55,595 nucleotides of DNA from JAKSPM01 sp964450645 (GCA_964450645.1 CAYVEB010000011.1:1-55595); one strand, 5' to 3'. Shown: positions 25,766 through 35,323, counted from the first letter of the stretch. Numbers and translations: made by a program. Notes: generated by a model from the sequence alone, not told the origin.

Positions 25766-26824
25766 ATGTCACGCAGAACAAAAAAGAGGATTGCGCTGAT
25801 CCTGATTGGCGTGGTGGTCGCGTTCTCGGCGGTGTCCATGTTTGTCATCCACGACGCGTATCAAAGCATGTTTGCAAGGGTGGAAACGCCGGGATATTCG
25901 CTGTACCTTCGCTATGAAGATGTGGCGGGGGAGTATGAGCGGGAGACGTTCTCGTTTCCCGCGGGAGAAAACACGTTGCAGGGCTATTTGTATGGCGCCG
26001 AAAACCGAAAGGGGCTTGTGGTGATCTGTCACGGGATTGGCGGCGGAGCGGAGAGCTATTTTCCGGAGACTGTGTATTTCCTGGAGCATGGGTACCAGGT
26101 GTTTGCATTTGATAACACCGGCTGCTACGGCAGCGGCGGGGAGAGCATGGTGGGGCTGAATCAGTCCGTGCTGGATTTGGACGCCGCGCTGACCTATTTG
26201 GAGGGGCAGCCGCGTTTCGACGGTCTGCCGGTTTTGCTCTACGGTCACAGTTGGGGCGGCTATGCGGTGACGGCGATCTTCAATTTTGACCACGAGATTG
26301 CCGCGTCTGTCAGCGTGGCGGGCTTCAGCAACCCGACGGAAATGATCGCCGAGTGGTTCCATGATAAGATCGGCTGGGTGGCTAATTTGGAGTATCCCTA
26401 CATATCCGTGTATCAATGGATGATTTTCGGAGAAAATCGAGCTTTGAACGCGGTCGATGGAATTAATCGCACAAACACGCCGGTTCTGCTGATCCACGGC
26501 GACGCCGATACTACCGTGGACTATGACGGCGCTGCGACGGTCGCCCACCGGGATGAGATTACTAATCCCAATGTGCAGTATAAGATCTGCAGCGTGGCGC
26601 CGCAAAATGACCATGTACGGCTTTCAATGTCTCCGGACGCCATCGCCTATGACGCGGAGGTGACCGAAGACCTGGACGCGCTGCAAGAGGCCAGCGACGG
26701 CGCGATCAGCAGCGAGGAAATGGAAAACTTTTTGGCGAACGTGGACAAACAGCGGATATCCCAATTGGACGAGGAGTTTATGAGCGATGTGCTTGCATTT
26801 TATGAACAAGCCATCCGCCGCTGA
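25766..26824 (+). CDS. Membrane-anchored alpha/beta hydrolase
   Basis: 352 residues. An N-terminal TM helix (residues about 7-28) anchors an extracellular alpha/beta-hydrolase domain. The nucleophile elbow is GHSWGG; the oxyanion part shows VICHGIGGGAESY. The acid is in LIHGDADTTVD and the histidine in NDHVRLS. The family includes peptidases, esterases and lipases acting on peptides or lipids; the substrate cannot be told. The ATG at 25766 follows GGAGGGGGGAG. The C-terminal 50 residues are acidic and helical. Confidence 0.85.
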   Translation: MSRRTKKRIALILIGVVVAFSAVSMFVIHDAYQSMFARVETPGYSLYLRYEDVAGEYERETFSFPAGENTLQGYLYGAENRKGLVVICHGIGGGAESYFPETVYFLEHGYQVFAFDNTGCYGSGGESMVGLNQSVLDLDAALTYLEGQPRFDGLPVLLYGHSWGGYAVTAIFNFDHEIAASVSVAGFSNPTEMIAEWFHDKIGWVANLEYPYISVYQWMIFGENRALNAVDGINRTNTPVLLIHGDADTTVDYDGAATVAHRDEITNPNVQYKICSVAPQNDHVRLSMSPDAIAYDAEVTEDLDALQEASDGAISSEEMENFLANVDKQRISQLDEEFMSDVLAFYEQAIRR

Positions 26825-27212
26825 TCAATTTCAAACTGGACGGTCGGCCTTGCAAAGGACGTAAAACTGTGCACCGCTGCTTTTCGGCAACGGCGCGCAG
26901 TTATGTAAAGAAAAGCATTGGCTTATAAAAATCCCGAATAAGAGTTTGCGGCATTTCGCGCTTTCGTGTTATTTCGTTTTTAACAAATCGTAAATACTGG
27001 CACTCAAATGCAAAGGGCGCTAATTCCGCATGACCATTTCCTGTTCGAGCGGATGGGCACACGCGTTTCAGACATTTCAGGTAGGTTTGTCTGAAAATTG
27101 GTCATTCCATGCCCCGTGTCCAAAAATTAGGCACGGGGCTTTCTTTGCCCGTATGCAAAGAAAAAGTAAAAAGCTATACTGATAGCAGAACAGCAAAGGA
27201 GGCCTATGTTTT
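26825..27212. other. Intergenic stretch before the HdeD-MMPL operon
   Basis: No gene is seen. It holds a nine-pair stem (27066-27074 with 27088-27096), the terminator-like hairpin at 27111-27139 and a TATACT -10 at 27175-27180 without a good -35; AAGGAGG at 27196-27202 belongs to the next gene. Confidence 0.5.
27111..27146 (+). terminator. Terminator-like hairpin upstream of the HdeD gene
   Basis: Eight-pair GC-rich stem gccccgtg 27111-27118 with cacggggc 27132-27139, followed by tttcttt. It may end the hydrolase transcript or act as an attenuator. Confidence 0.6.
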
Positions 27213-27821
27213 ATGAAAATGCGTTCTGTCACACCGATGCGGATCGCTAAAATCGGATACATTGTCATGTCTGTTCTGTTTTGTGCCTTCGGCATTGTGT
27301 TTATCGCGTTGCCAGAGCTTCCCATAAAGATTATGGGGATTTGCATCGGCATTGCCATGATTGTATTTGGTATTGTGAAGCTGGTCGGGTATTTTTCAAA
27401 GGATTTGTTTCGATTGGCGTTTCAGTTCGATTTGGAATTCGGAATTCTGATGATGGTATTGGGGAGCATTGTCCTGTTTCATCCCCAAAACCTGATGAAC
27501 TTTATCTGTGTCACCCTCGGAATTGCCATTCTGCTGGACGGTTTGTTCAAAATTCGCATTGCCATGGACTCCAAGCAGTTTGGCATTAAAAGCTGGTGGC
27601 TCATTCTGGCTTTGGCGATCGTCACCGGCGTAACCGGCGTGGCTCTGGTTTTTGACTCGGCAGTCGGCGCCAAAGTGCTGTCGGCGCTTCTGGGGCTGTC
27701 CCTCCTTTCAGAGGGAATTTTGAATCTCTATACCGTCATCAGTACGGTCTTGATCGTCAAAAACCAATATCCGGATGTGATCGAAGCGAACGTCTTCGAT
27801 GAGCAAGAAAAGGAGAGATGA
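27213..27821 (+). CDS. HdeD/DUF308 family membrane protein
   Basis: A 202-residue protein with six hydrophobic helices in three pairs, as in HdeD-like (DUF308) proteins, for instance GYIVMSVLFCAFGIVFIALP and WWLILALAIVTGVTGVALVF. HdeD of E. coli is linked to acid resistance, but the wider family is uncharacterised. AAGGAGG stands ten bases before ATG 27213. The next gene starts four bases after its stop, so this is the first gene of a three-gene operon with the MMPL permease. Confidence 0.85.
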   Translation: MKMRSVTPMRIAKIGYIVMSVLFCAFGIVFIALPELPIKIMGICIGIAMIVFGIVKLVGYFSKDLFRLAFQFDLEFGILMMVLGSIVLFHPQNLMNFICVTLGIAILLDGLFKIRIAMDSKQFGIKSWWLILALAIVTGVTGVALVFDSAVGAKVLSALLGLSLLSEGILNLYTVISTVLIVKNQYPDVIEANVFDEQEKER

Positions 27822-27825
27822 ATCC

Positions 27826-29928
27826 ATGCGCTTTGCAAAAGCGGTTGTCAAGTACCGCATCCCGATTCTGGTAATTGCCCTCGCGCTCCTGATTCCCTCT
27901 GTGCTGGGAATTTTGGGAACGCGGACTAACTACGATATGCTTACATATTTGCCGAAGGACATGGAAACCGTCATTGGGCAGGATGAGCTGATGAAGGACT
28001 TTGGGAAGGGTGGTTTTTCCTTCCTGATCGTAGAGGATATGCCGGAAAAGGACGTGGCAGCGCTGAAGGAAAAGGTCGAGCAGATCGACCATGTGGAAAC
28101 CGTGCTCTGGTACGATTCTCTGGCGGATATTTCCATGCCCATGGAGTTGCTGCCGGATAAGATCTACAACGAGTTTAACACTGAAAATGCAACCATGATG
28201 GCGGTATTCTTCGATACTTCCACATCCTCCGACATCACGATGGACACCATTCGCCAGATTCGGCAGATCGCCGGAAAGCAATGCTTTGTCTCAGGATTGT
28301 CGGCCATGGTGACGGATCTAAAGGATTTTTGCGAAAAGGAAGAACCCATTTATGTAGCCATCGCCGTGGCGCTGGTATGCGTGGCCATGCTGCTGCTGCT
28401 CGACAGCTGGCTGGTACCGTTTGTGCTCCTCGCAAGCATCGGCATGATGATTATTTTGAATCTCGGAACCAACTACTTCTTGGGCGAGATCTCCTACATC
28501 ACCAAAGCCCTCTCGGCCGTTTTGCAGCTGGCAGTAACGATGGACTACTCCATTTTTCTCTGGCACAGCTACAACGAGCAGCGAACCCGAATCGACAACC
28601 GCGAAAAGGCCATGACCGTCGCAATCCAGGAGACGCTGACCTCCATCGTCGGCAGCTCCATAACAACCATCGCCGGGTTTATCGCGCTGTGCTTTATGTC
28701 TTTCACCATGGGTCGCGACCTGGGCATCGTTATGGCCAAGGGCGTGATCCTAGGTGTGCTCGGCTGCGTGACGGTGCTTCCGGCATTGATTCTTGTGTTG
28801 GATAAGCCGCTGCAAAAGATGAAGCATAAATCTCTGATCCCGAATTTGGGCGGGTTTGCAAAAGGCACTGTGCGGATCTTCCCTGTAATTCTTATTATCT
28901 TTGTTTTGCTGATCCCGCCCGCTTACTACGGATACAGCAAGACCAACGATGAAGTCTACTACGATTTAGGACGGGGCCTGCCGGACGATATGGAGTATGT
29001 GATCGCCAACAGCAAGTTGTCCGAGGATTTCGATATCGCCTCCACGCACATGCTGCTGGTAGACGCGAACCTTTCGCCCAAATCCGTCCGAAACATGATG
29101 GACGAGATGGAGCAGGTAGACGGCGTCAAATATGTTTTGGGGCTGGAATCGGTTATTGGCTCCCGTGTACCGGAGGAAATCCTGCCGGAATCCATCACCG
29201 GCCTGCTGAAAAGCGACAAATGGGAGCTTTTGCTCATCAATTCGAGATACAAGGTGGCCAGCGACGCGGTCAGCGCACAGATTGAATCACTGAATACGAT
29301 TTTGAAAAAGTACGACCCATCCGGAATGCTCATCGGGGAAGCGCCCTGTATGAAAGACATGATCGACGTCACCTCCCACGATTTTCAGGTGGTCAATGCC
29401 ATTTCCATCGTTGCGATTTTCCTGATTATCGCGCTGGTGGAAAAGAGTATCTCGCTGCCGTTTATTTTGATTTCGGTCATTGAGCTGGCTATTTTCATCA
29501 ATTTGGGGCTGCCCCATTATCTTGGCCAAGTTTTGCCGTTTATCGCGCCGATCTGTATCAGTACAATCCAACTTGGCGCCACCGTGGACTACGCCATTTT
29601 GATGACGACGCGCTATAAGGTGGAGCGGAGACGTGGGCGCGGCAAAAAAGCCGCCGTCACGGTGGCGCTGCAAGCGTCGATCCCCTCCATTATCGTATCC
29701 GGTATGGGGCTGTTCGCCGCGACCTTCGGCGTTGCGCTCTACTCCGATATCGACATGATCAGTTCCATATGCATGCTGCTGGCGCGGGGCGCGATTATCA
29801 GTATGCTGGCTGTCATTTTGATTCTCCCGGCGCTCTTGCTGCTGTGTGATAAGCTCATTTGCGTTACAACGCTGGGAATGAAACCGAAAAAAAGAAACCA
29901 CATTGAACAGGAGGTTGTTTTGAAATGA
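27826..29928 (+). CDS. MMPL/RND family transporter
   Basis: A 700-residue RND-superfamily permease with two repeats, each made of one helix, an extracellular domain and five helices. The second half of each repeat has the typical pattern, such as ITKALSAVLQLAVTMDYSIF and ISTIQLGATVDYAILMTTRY, where the acidic residue inside the helix belongs to the proton relay. MMPL proteins export lipids, glycolipids or lipopeptides, or act with a partner extracellular protein. ATG 27826 is chosen for the AAAGGAGAG site nine bases upstream; ATG 27799 overlaps the preceding gene. Its stop overlaps the next start (ATGA). Confidence 0.92.
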   Translation: MRFAKAVVKYRIPILVIALALLIPSVLGILGTRTNYDMLTYLPKDMETVIGQDELMKDFGKGGFSFLIVEDMPEKDVAALKEKVEQIDHVETVLWYDSLADISMPMELLPDKIYNEFNTENATMMAVFFDTSTSSDITMDTIRQIRQIAGKQCFVSGLSAMVTDLKDFCEKEEPIYVAIAVALVCVAMLLLLDSWLVPFVLLASIGMMIILNLGTNYFLGEISYITKALSAVLQLAVTMDYSIFLWHSYNEQRTRIDNREKAMTVAIQETLTSIVGSSITTIAGFIALCFMSFTMGRDLGIVMAKGVILGVLGCVTVLPALILVLDKPLQKMKHKSLIPNLGGFAKGTVRIFPVILIIFVLLIPPAYYGYSKTNDEVYYDLGRGLPDDMEYVIANSKLSEDFDIASTHMLLVDANLSPKSVRNMMDEMEQVDGVKYVLGLESVIGSRVPEEILPESITGLLKSDKWELLLINSRYKVASDAVSAQIESLNTILKKYDPSGMLIGEAPCMKDMIDVTSHDFQVVNAISIVAIFLIIALVEKSISLPFILISVIELAIFINLGLPHYLGQVLPFIAPICISTIQLGATVDYAILMTTRYKVERRRGRGKKAAVTVALQASIPSIIVSGMGLFAATFGVALYSDIDMISSICMLLARGAIISMLAVILILPALLLLCDKLICVTTLGMKPKKRNHIEQEVVLK

Positions 29929-32111
29929 AAAAGTCTGCAAAAAAAATTCTTGCGCTTTGTCTTTGCGCGGCCTTCGCGGTAAGCGGAATCGCAATGTCCG
30001 CTTTTGCCTTAAACTCCGCCAGGGAGGAAACCCAGCAAACGGATGAAACGCCCGCTACGGCGTCAAAGGACGAAACGGTCTATGTGCTTGCCGGGGCGGA
30101 CGGTTCCGTTCAGAAAATCATCGTCAGCGACTGGCTCAAAAACACCCTGGGCGCTTCGGTCCTGAATGATCAGACCGATCTGACCGATGTGGAAAACGTC
30201 AAGGGCGACGAAAGCTACACCCTGGGAAGCGGCAACTCCCGTGTCTGGGACGCGCAGGGAAACGACATCTACTACCAGGGAAACATTGACAAAGAACTTC
30301 CGGTGGATCTGTCTGTTACTTATAAGCTGGATGGGAAAACGATTTCTCCCGACGAGCTTGCCGGAAAGAGCGGCAAGGTGACCATCCGCTTTGACTATGA
30401 AAATAAGCAGTACGAAATGGTGGAAATTGACGGAAAACAGGAGAAAATTTATGTTCCCTTTGCCATGTTGACCGGCGTGCTGCTGGATGACGACGTGTTC
30501 ACGAATGTGGAGGTGTCCAACGGGAAACTGTTCGACGATGGCAGCCGTACCGCCGTCGTCGGAATCGCCTTCCCCGGCTTGCAGGAAAACCTGGCTATTT
30601 CCAAGGATCAATTGGAGTTTCCGAATTATGTGGAAATCACCGCCGACGCAAAGGATTTTGAACTTGGTATGACGGTGACCCTCGCTGCAAACGAGCTTTT
30701 CAGCGAGCTTGATACAGACAGCCTCGATTCCATCTCTGAACTCAGCGAATCGATGGGAGATCTGACGGACGCCATGGATCAGCTTCTGGATGGTTCTTCG
30801 CAGCTCTATGACGGTCTGACCACCCTTCTGGAGAAATCCGGCGAGCTGGTGGAAGGAATCGACCAGCTCGCCGCTGGCGCGGCGAGCCTCAAAACCGGCG
30901 CCGGAAGCCTGGACGCGGGCGCGGACGCGCTGCAATCCGGTGCGGCGCAGCTGAGCGAGGGGCTGAACACCCTCGCGTCGAACAACGCATCTTTGAACGG
31001 CGGCGCGAGGCAGGTGTTTGATACGCTGCTCTCCACGTCGAACACCCAGCTTGCCGCTGCGGGTTTGGATGTCCCGGCTTTGACGGTTGGGAACTATGCG
31101 GATGTGCTGAACGGCGTCATCGCTTCGCTGGATGAAAACGCGGTCTATGCGCAGGCGTTGGCAACTGTCACCGCGGCCGTGGAGGAACAGCGGGGCTACA
31201 TCGAGCAGCAGGTCACAGCCGCCGTCCGGGATGAAGTGACCGCGCAGGTCACGGCGGCGGTCAGGGAGCAGGTTGCCGCGCAGGTCACCCAGGCCGTTCG
31301 CGATTCTGTCGCGGAGCAGGTGATCCAGGGCGCCCTGGGCATGGATAAGGCGTCCTATGACGCCGCCGTTGCCGCCGGGCAGATCGACGAGGAGACACAG
31401 GCCGCGATCGAGGCCGCGATCGAGCAGCAAATGCAGACGGAAACGGTTCTTGCGCAGATCCAGGAAAATACCGACGAACAAATGGCATCGCAGCCGGTGC
31501 AGGACACCATTGCCGCGCAGGTCGACGAGCAGATGCAAAGCGACGCGGTGAAGCAGATGATCGCCCAGCAGACGGAGCTGCAGATTCAAAAGGCCATTTC
31601 GGAGAGTATGGCCTCCGATGCGGTACAGGCGCAGCTCGCGGCCGCCGCGGAGGGCGCGAAATCGGTGATTGCGCTCAAAGCGTCTCTTGACAGCTACAAC
31701 GCCTTTTATCTCGGCCTACAGACATACACGGCCGGCGTCGCTGACGCCGCGGCAGGCGCCGGGACATTGAAGGCCGGAACGGACGATCTGAAAGCCGGAA
31801 CGTCGCAGCTATATGCCGGCGCCTCGGAGTTATATGACGGAATTCTTACGCTGAAAAACGGAACGCCGACCCTGATCGACGGCATCACTCAGCTTCGCGA
31901 CGGCGCAATGCAGCTTTCCGACGGGCTGAAGGAATTCAACGAGCGGGGAATCCAAAAGCTGGTGGACGCTGTAGACGGCGGTCTGGACGTTCTCGTGACA
32001 AGATTCCGTGCGACAACAGACGTATCGCTCCATTACAAAAACTTTGCCGGAGCAAGCGAAGACATGGACGGTCAGGTGAAATTCATTTACCGCACGAATT
32101 CCATCGGTTAA
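29925..32111 (+). CDS. Exported glycine-zipper/coiled-coil protein paired with MMPL (YhgE/Pip-like)
   Basis: 728 residues with a signal peptide (residues 1-29, cut near AFALN). After a beta-rich region (40-240) come runs with the spacing L-x-x-G-A-x-x-L, as in YhgE/Pip and phage tape-measure-like proteins (residues about 265-350 and 600-670). In the middle is a Gln/Ala/Val helical segment with a 12-residue repeat three times (residues 430-465, bases 31212-31319, units such as VTAAVRDEVTAQ). No TM helix is seen after the signal, so the protein lies outside the membrane. Gene overlap with the MMPL permease implies joint function, probably as an extracytoplasmic conduit or adaptor. This part is inference. 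Confidence 0.8.
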   Translation: MKKSAKKILALCLCAAFAVSGIAMSAFALNSAREETQQTDETPATASKDETVYVLAGADGSVQKIIVSDWLKNTLGASVLNDQTDLTDVENVKGDESYTLGSGNSRVWDAQGNDIYYQGNIDKELPVDLSVTYKLDGKTISPDELAGKSGKVTIRFDYENKQYEMVEIDGKQEKIYVPFAMLTGVLLDDDVFTNVEVSNGKLFDDGSRTAVVGIAFPGLQENLAISKDQLEFPNYVEITADAKDFELGMTVTLAANELFSELDTDSLDSISELSESMGDLTDAMDQLLDGSSQLYDGLTTLLEKSGELVEGIDQLAAGAASLKTGAGSLDAGADALQSGAAQLSEGLNTLASNNASLNGGARQVFDTLLSTSNTQLAAAGLDVPALTVGNYADVLNGVIASLDENAVYAQALATVTAAVEEQRGYIEQQVTAAVRDEVTAQVTAAVREQVAAQVTQAVRDSVAEQVIQGALGMDKASYDAAVAAGQIDEETQAAIEAAIEQQMQTETVLAQIQENTDEQMASQPVQDTIAAQVDEQMQSDAVKQMIAQQTELQIQKAISESMASDAVQAQLAAAAEGAKSVIALKASLDSYNAFYLGLQTYTAGVADAAAGAGTLKAGTDDLKAGTSQLYAGASELYDGILTLKNGTPTLIDGITQLRDGAMQLSDGLKEFNERGIQKLVDAVDGGLDVLVTRFRATTDVSLHYKNFAGASEDMDGQVKFIYRTNSIG

Positions 32112-32120
32112 TGAAAATAG

Positions 32121-32154
32121 CAGCCACAGCAGACGGTTTTGTCTGCTGTGGCTG
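32121..32154 (+). terminator. Perfect hairpin between the MMPL operon and the CmpB-like gene
   Basis: Fourteen-pair perfect stem (32121-32134 with 32141-32154), six-base loop, ten bases after the previous stop. No T run follows, so it may be a partial terminator or an mRNA stabiliser. Confidence 0.5.
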
Positions 32155-32179
32155 GCCTGTGTTGTGTAATGACGGAGGG

Positions 32180-32935
32180 ATGGATGTGATTGCCACAGGC
32201 TTTTTATGGTTTGTGATTTACAGCGTATTGGGATGGGTCTATGAAACGGCTATCTGTTCGATCTGCCGACGGAAATTTGTCAATCGGGGATTTTTAAACG
32301 GGCCATATTGCCCGATTTACGGATGTGGCGCTCTATTGGTTATTCTCCTTTTCGGACGGATGACAAATCCGGTCTTGCTGTTCCTTTTGAGCGCGCTCGT
32401 CACCTGTTCATTGGAGTACCTGACATCCTACGGCATGGAAAAGCTGTTTCACGCCCGGTGGTGGGACTATTCCAAAAGACCGTTTAACATCCACGGAAGG
32501 GTGTGCTTGCTGGGCGCGGTTATTTTCGGAGCGCTTTCCGTGCTGATCGTTCTGTATGTACATCCGTTGGTTCGAGCGTTGACAGCGTTGCTGCCAAAGC
32601 CCGTTCAATATGGAATCGCCGCTCTTTTGGGGGCCGTGATGCTCCTGGATATTTTGTCAACGATGCGGGCTTTGTCGGATTTCCAAAAAAAGCTGGAGGC
32701 CACGGCGCAGCTGCTCGCCGAAAAGAAAGCGATGGCAGCGGAAAAGTTGCACGAATCTGCCTTTTACGACGCCCTTCAAAAGCACCGTGACGAGCTGGCG
32801 CAGCGAACCAACCATCAGCAAAAGCGTATTTTGGAAGCCTTCCCAAAGTTAAAGCTGCATCGCCATAACGAACTGCTGGCAGAACTTCGCGAAGCGTTGG
32901 ACAAACGGCGCCAAGCACACAGGAACGGGGCTTAG
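32180..32935 (+). CDS. CmpB-type membrane protein (putative ABC transporter permease, PF06541)
   Basis: 251 residues. The family signature is seen: FLWFVIYSVLGWVYETAICS, then FVNRGFLNGPYCPIYGCGALL, SLEYLTSYGMEKLF and ARWWDYSKRPFNIHGRVCL. Five or so helices are followed by a basic, helical cytoplasmic tail of about 90 residues. The family is named as an ABC permease but has no proven transport role. ATG 32180 touches its GGAGGG site; GTG 32186 would have better spacing, so the first two residues are uncertain. It may be read through from the MMPL operon. Confidence 0.85.
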   Translation: MDVIATGFLWFVIYSVLGWVYETAICSICRRKFVNRGFLNGPYCPIYGCGALLVILLFGRMTNPVLLFLLSALVTCSLEYLTSYGMEKLFHARWWDYSKRPFNIHGRVCLLGAVIFGALSVLIVLYVHPLVRALTALLPKPVQYGIAALLGAVMLLDILSTMRALSDFQKKLEATAQLLAEKKAMAAEKLHESAFYDALQKHRDELAQRTNHQQKRILEAFPKLKLHRHNELLAELREALDKRRQAHRNGA

Positions 32936-32967
32936 ACTGCGTTCAGCGCAACGATGCTTTCCATCCT

Positions 32968-32991
32968 CGGCCAGCCCATCGGCCAGCCCAT
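32968..32991. repeat. Tandem 12-base duplication
   Basis: The unit cggccagcccat occurs twice in direct succession in the gap between the CmpB-like and YjdF-like genes. Confidence 0.8.
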
Positions 32992-33022
32992 TTAAAATAG
33001 AGGTTTCATAGGGAGAAATGAA

Positions 33023-33751
33023 ATGCGTAAATTTACATTGAAAACAACGGCCGGGAAAGCCGATTTCACAAAGCGAATCGTATGGGGACTTGAAATTATA
33101 TTTTGTCTCGGCTGTATGATTTACTCCTTTTGCATCGCGGCGTGGTCTCAGGCACTCGGCTGCGCCGCAACCATGCTGCTCGTCAGTTTGCCTATGCTGT
33201 TTGAGAAGCTGACGAAACGCCGGATGGATCCGGTATTCTTTATCTGCTGTTCCTTGTATGCGCTTGGCCCAATGATGGGAGACGTATTCCTGCTTTATTA
33301 TATAACGCCATGGTGGGATAAGCTCTTGCATTTTATCGGCGGCGTTGTATTTGCAATATTGGCAGTGTTTTTGCTGAATCTGCTCAATCGGAAAAACACC
33401 GCGATTACCTGCGCCGTATTTGCGCTTTGCTTTTCCATGGCGATCTCCGTGGTATGGGAATTCTGTGAATTTGGAATGGATTCGATTGCTGGAACCGACG
33501 CGCAACATGATACGATTGTATCCTCCATCCATTCTTACCTCCTCGGAGACAAGCCGGATGAAATTACAAGAATAGATCATATTCAAAAAACCGTGATTAA
33601 CGATACGGAAATCGAGGGCTACATAGATATTGGACTGCACGATACGATGACCGATATGCTTTATGAAAGCCTTGGTGCGCTTGTGTTTTCTTCCATATTC
33701 CTTTTCCGGAACAGCGGGAAAAGGAAAGCGCGCGCAGACGCGGGTGGTTAA
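33023..33751 (+). CDS. YjdF-like (DUF2238-type) membrane protein
   Basis: 242 residues with six or seven helices. Motifs WWDKLLHFIGG, AISVVWEFCEFGMD and GLHDTMTDMLYESLGAL are those of the DUF2238/YjdF group, in which the conserved D-K-x-x-H and W-E-F lie at membrane edges. An insertion of about 40 polar residues sits between the W-E-F motif and the last helices. No function is known. GGGAGA precedes ATG 33023. Assignment is by motif memory rather than alignment. Confidence 0.7.
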   Translation: MRKFTLKTTAGKADFTKRIVWGLEIIFCLGCMIYSFCIAAWSQALGCAATMLLVSLPMLFEKLTKRRMDPVFFICCSLYALGPMMGDVFLLYYITPWWDKLLHFIGGVVFAILAVFLLNLLNRKNTAITCAVFALCFSMAISVVWEFCEFGMDSIAGTDAQHDTIVSSIHSYLLGDKPDEITRIDHIQKTVINDTEIEGYIDIGLHDTMTDMLYESLGALVFSSIFLFRNSGKRKARADAGG

Positions 33752-33984
33752 ACGGACTTGCCGCCCGATATTCCATTTTTCATACTGCGGGTGCTGATCT
33801 GCTGTTTCTTGGTCACATTCTCTCTCGAATGTGTAATCTGCACCTTGATTTAAGCAGTAACCTGGTTTTGGCCAGATATCGGCGGACTATGCCATCAATT
33901 TGGTAAGCTGTCCTTTTTACAATGCGCTGATATCTTTCTCCTAGTTTCGGGCGCACGACCCAAGAGGTGCTATAAATAAATGTT

Positions 33985-34014
33985 GGGGTCAGGATTATCC
34001 TGGCCCCAGTGTTT
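33985..34014 (+). terminator. Terminator-like hairpin
   Basis: Ten-pair stem ggggtcagga 33985-33994 with tcctggcccc 33998-34007 (one T-G pair), followed by agtgtttt. Confidence 0.55.
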
Positions 34015-34258
34015 TGCAAAAATAGATGGGTATAGAAGCGAAAAATGTATAAAGCGCTCGGACTATTCTGTCTGATTACAGACATGATTGCACGTGATTG
34101 CACGGCAACACCTCTCTAGTTCACGGATCAATGCCCTCCGCCAACGCGAAAACAATTTTCTTTGCTCTGACAAAATCCATTTTAATTACCCCATATTTTC
34201 TAAAATATTTCAATAAGATTGCGCAGAGTTTACGCATCCGCAGATGGCCATATATGCA

Positions 34259-34283
34259 CAGCCACCGGCTTTGCCGGTGGCTG
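34259..34283 (-). terminator. Hairpin after gpsA, probable terminator
   Basis: Perfect 11-pair stem, three-base loop, ten bases beyond the gpsA stop on the minus strand. No T run follows. Confidence 0.5.
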
Positions 34284-34292
34284 TATCCTCCT

Positions 34293-35303
34293 TTACGCCC
34301 GCTGTGCGGCCCAGGCGGAATTCTCAATTTCATGGGTCTTGCCGCGAGAGAGCAATTCTTGTACGGCAATACGGACGTCTTTCTTGTGATACAAGACTTG
34401 GTACGCGGCGTCCGCAATCGGCATTTCCACACCAAGCCGTTTCGCCAGTGTCTTGGCGGAATTTGCAGCGTAATATCCTTCCACCACGCCGCCAATTTCT
34501 TGCAAGGCTGTTTCTACATCCTCGCCCTGGCCGATCAGAATACCCGCCCTGCGGTTGCGGGAGTGCATGGAGGTACAGGTGACGATCAAATCGCCAACGC
34601 CTGCCAGGCCCGCGAAGGTCTCCTGATTGGCCCCCATCGCCGTACCCAGCCTGGCCACCTCCGCCAGGCCGCGCGTCATCAACAGCGCCTTGGTATTGTC
34701 TCCAAAGCCAAGGCCGTCGCAGATTCCGGCGCACAGCGCAATCACGTTTTTTAGGCACGCGCTCAGCTCCACGCCGACCGTGTCGGGATTGGTGTAGACT
34801 CGGAACTGCCTGTTCATAAACACATCCTGCACCGCATAGGCAATATCGGCGTCCGCACAGGCGGCCACAACGCCTGTGGGAATACCGCGGCTGACTTCCT
34901 CCGCATGGGATGGTCCAGAGAGCGCTGCTACCGTTTTTCCGGTCTCCTCGGCGATTACCTCGGACATGCGCTCGCAGGTATCCGCTTCAACGCCCTTCGT
35001 GACCGATACGAGCAAAACACGTTCCTCCAAATAGGGCGCAATCTGCCGCGCGGTTTTACGGACCGCGAAAGACGGCGTGGCAAACACCACCATTTCCTGC
35101 CCCCGCGCACAGGCGGGATCCCAGGTATAGCACAGGTCGCGGGGTAGGGGAACACCCTTTAAAAATGGATTTTCCAGCGTGTTGCGCAGATTTTCGCTCT
35201 CGGCTTGACTGTAGGACCACAACGTGACGCGGTGACCGTTGCCGTGGAGCAAAAGGGCCAGGGCCGTTCCCCAACCGCCGCTGCCAATAATTGCAATCTT
35301 CAA
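34293..35303 (-). CDS. gpsA: Glycerol-3-phosphate dehydrogenase [NAD(P)+]
   Basis: 336 residues. It reduces dihydroxyacetone phosphate to sn-glycerol 3-phosphate for phospholipid synthesis. The Rossmann motif IAIIGSGGWGTALA opens the protein. The substrate and catalytic region shows SVTKGVE, SGPSHAEEV, ELSACLKNVIALCAGICDGL and AGVGDLIVTCTS. I place the start at TTG 35303 because AGAAAGG lies nine bases upstream and MKIAIIGSGG is the usual GpsA beginning; ATG 35312 touches the ribosome site and is the alternative. It follows plsY directly, whose product uses glycerol 3-phosphate. Confidence 0.95.
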   Translation of the reverse strand: MKIAIIGSGGWGTALALLLHGNGHRVTLWSYSQAESENLRNTLENPFLKGVPLPRDLCYTWDPACARGQEMVVFATPSFAVRKTARQIAPYLEERVLLVSVTKGVEADTCERMSEVIAEETGKTVAALSGPSHAEEVSRGIPTGVVAACADADIAYAVQDVFMNRQFRVYTNPDTVGVELSACLKNVIALCAGICDGLGFGDNTKALLMTRGLAEVARLGTAMGANQETFAGLAGVGDLIVTCTSMHSRNRRAGILIGQGEDVETALQEIGGVVEGYYAANSAKTLAKRLGVEMPIADAAYQVLYHKKDVRIAVQELLSRGKTHEIENSAWAAQRA

Positions 35304-35323
35304 ATGGCTCATCCTTTCTCGTA

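Larger units (their letters stand above)
33752..34292. other. Intergenic stretch between convergent genes
   Basis: No gene is supported. It contains the terminator at 33985-34014, a perfect tandem 10-base duplication (tgattgcacg at 34085-34104) and the hairpin at 34259-34283. A 96-codon open frame on the minus strand (33813-34103) lacks a ribosome site and overlaps the hairpin. Confidence 0.5.

Noticed and set aside
30063..31589. 508-codon open frame on the minus strand
   Set aside because: Mirror of the repeated, GC-rich exported coiled-coil gene; composition rich in Arg/His/Leu as in shadow frames.
33813..34103. 96-codon open frame on the minus strand
   Set aside because: No ribosome site, overlaps a terminator-like hairpin, no family recognised.
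34085..34104. Tandem tgattgcacg repeat as CRISPR or attachment site
   Set aside because: Only two 10-base units without spacers or a nearby integrase target.
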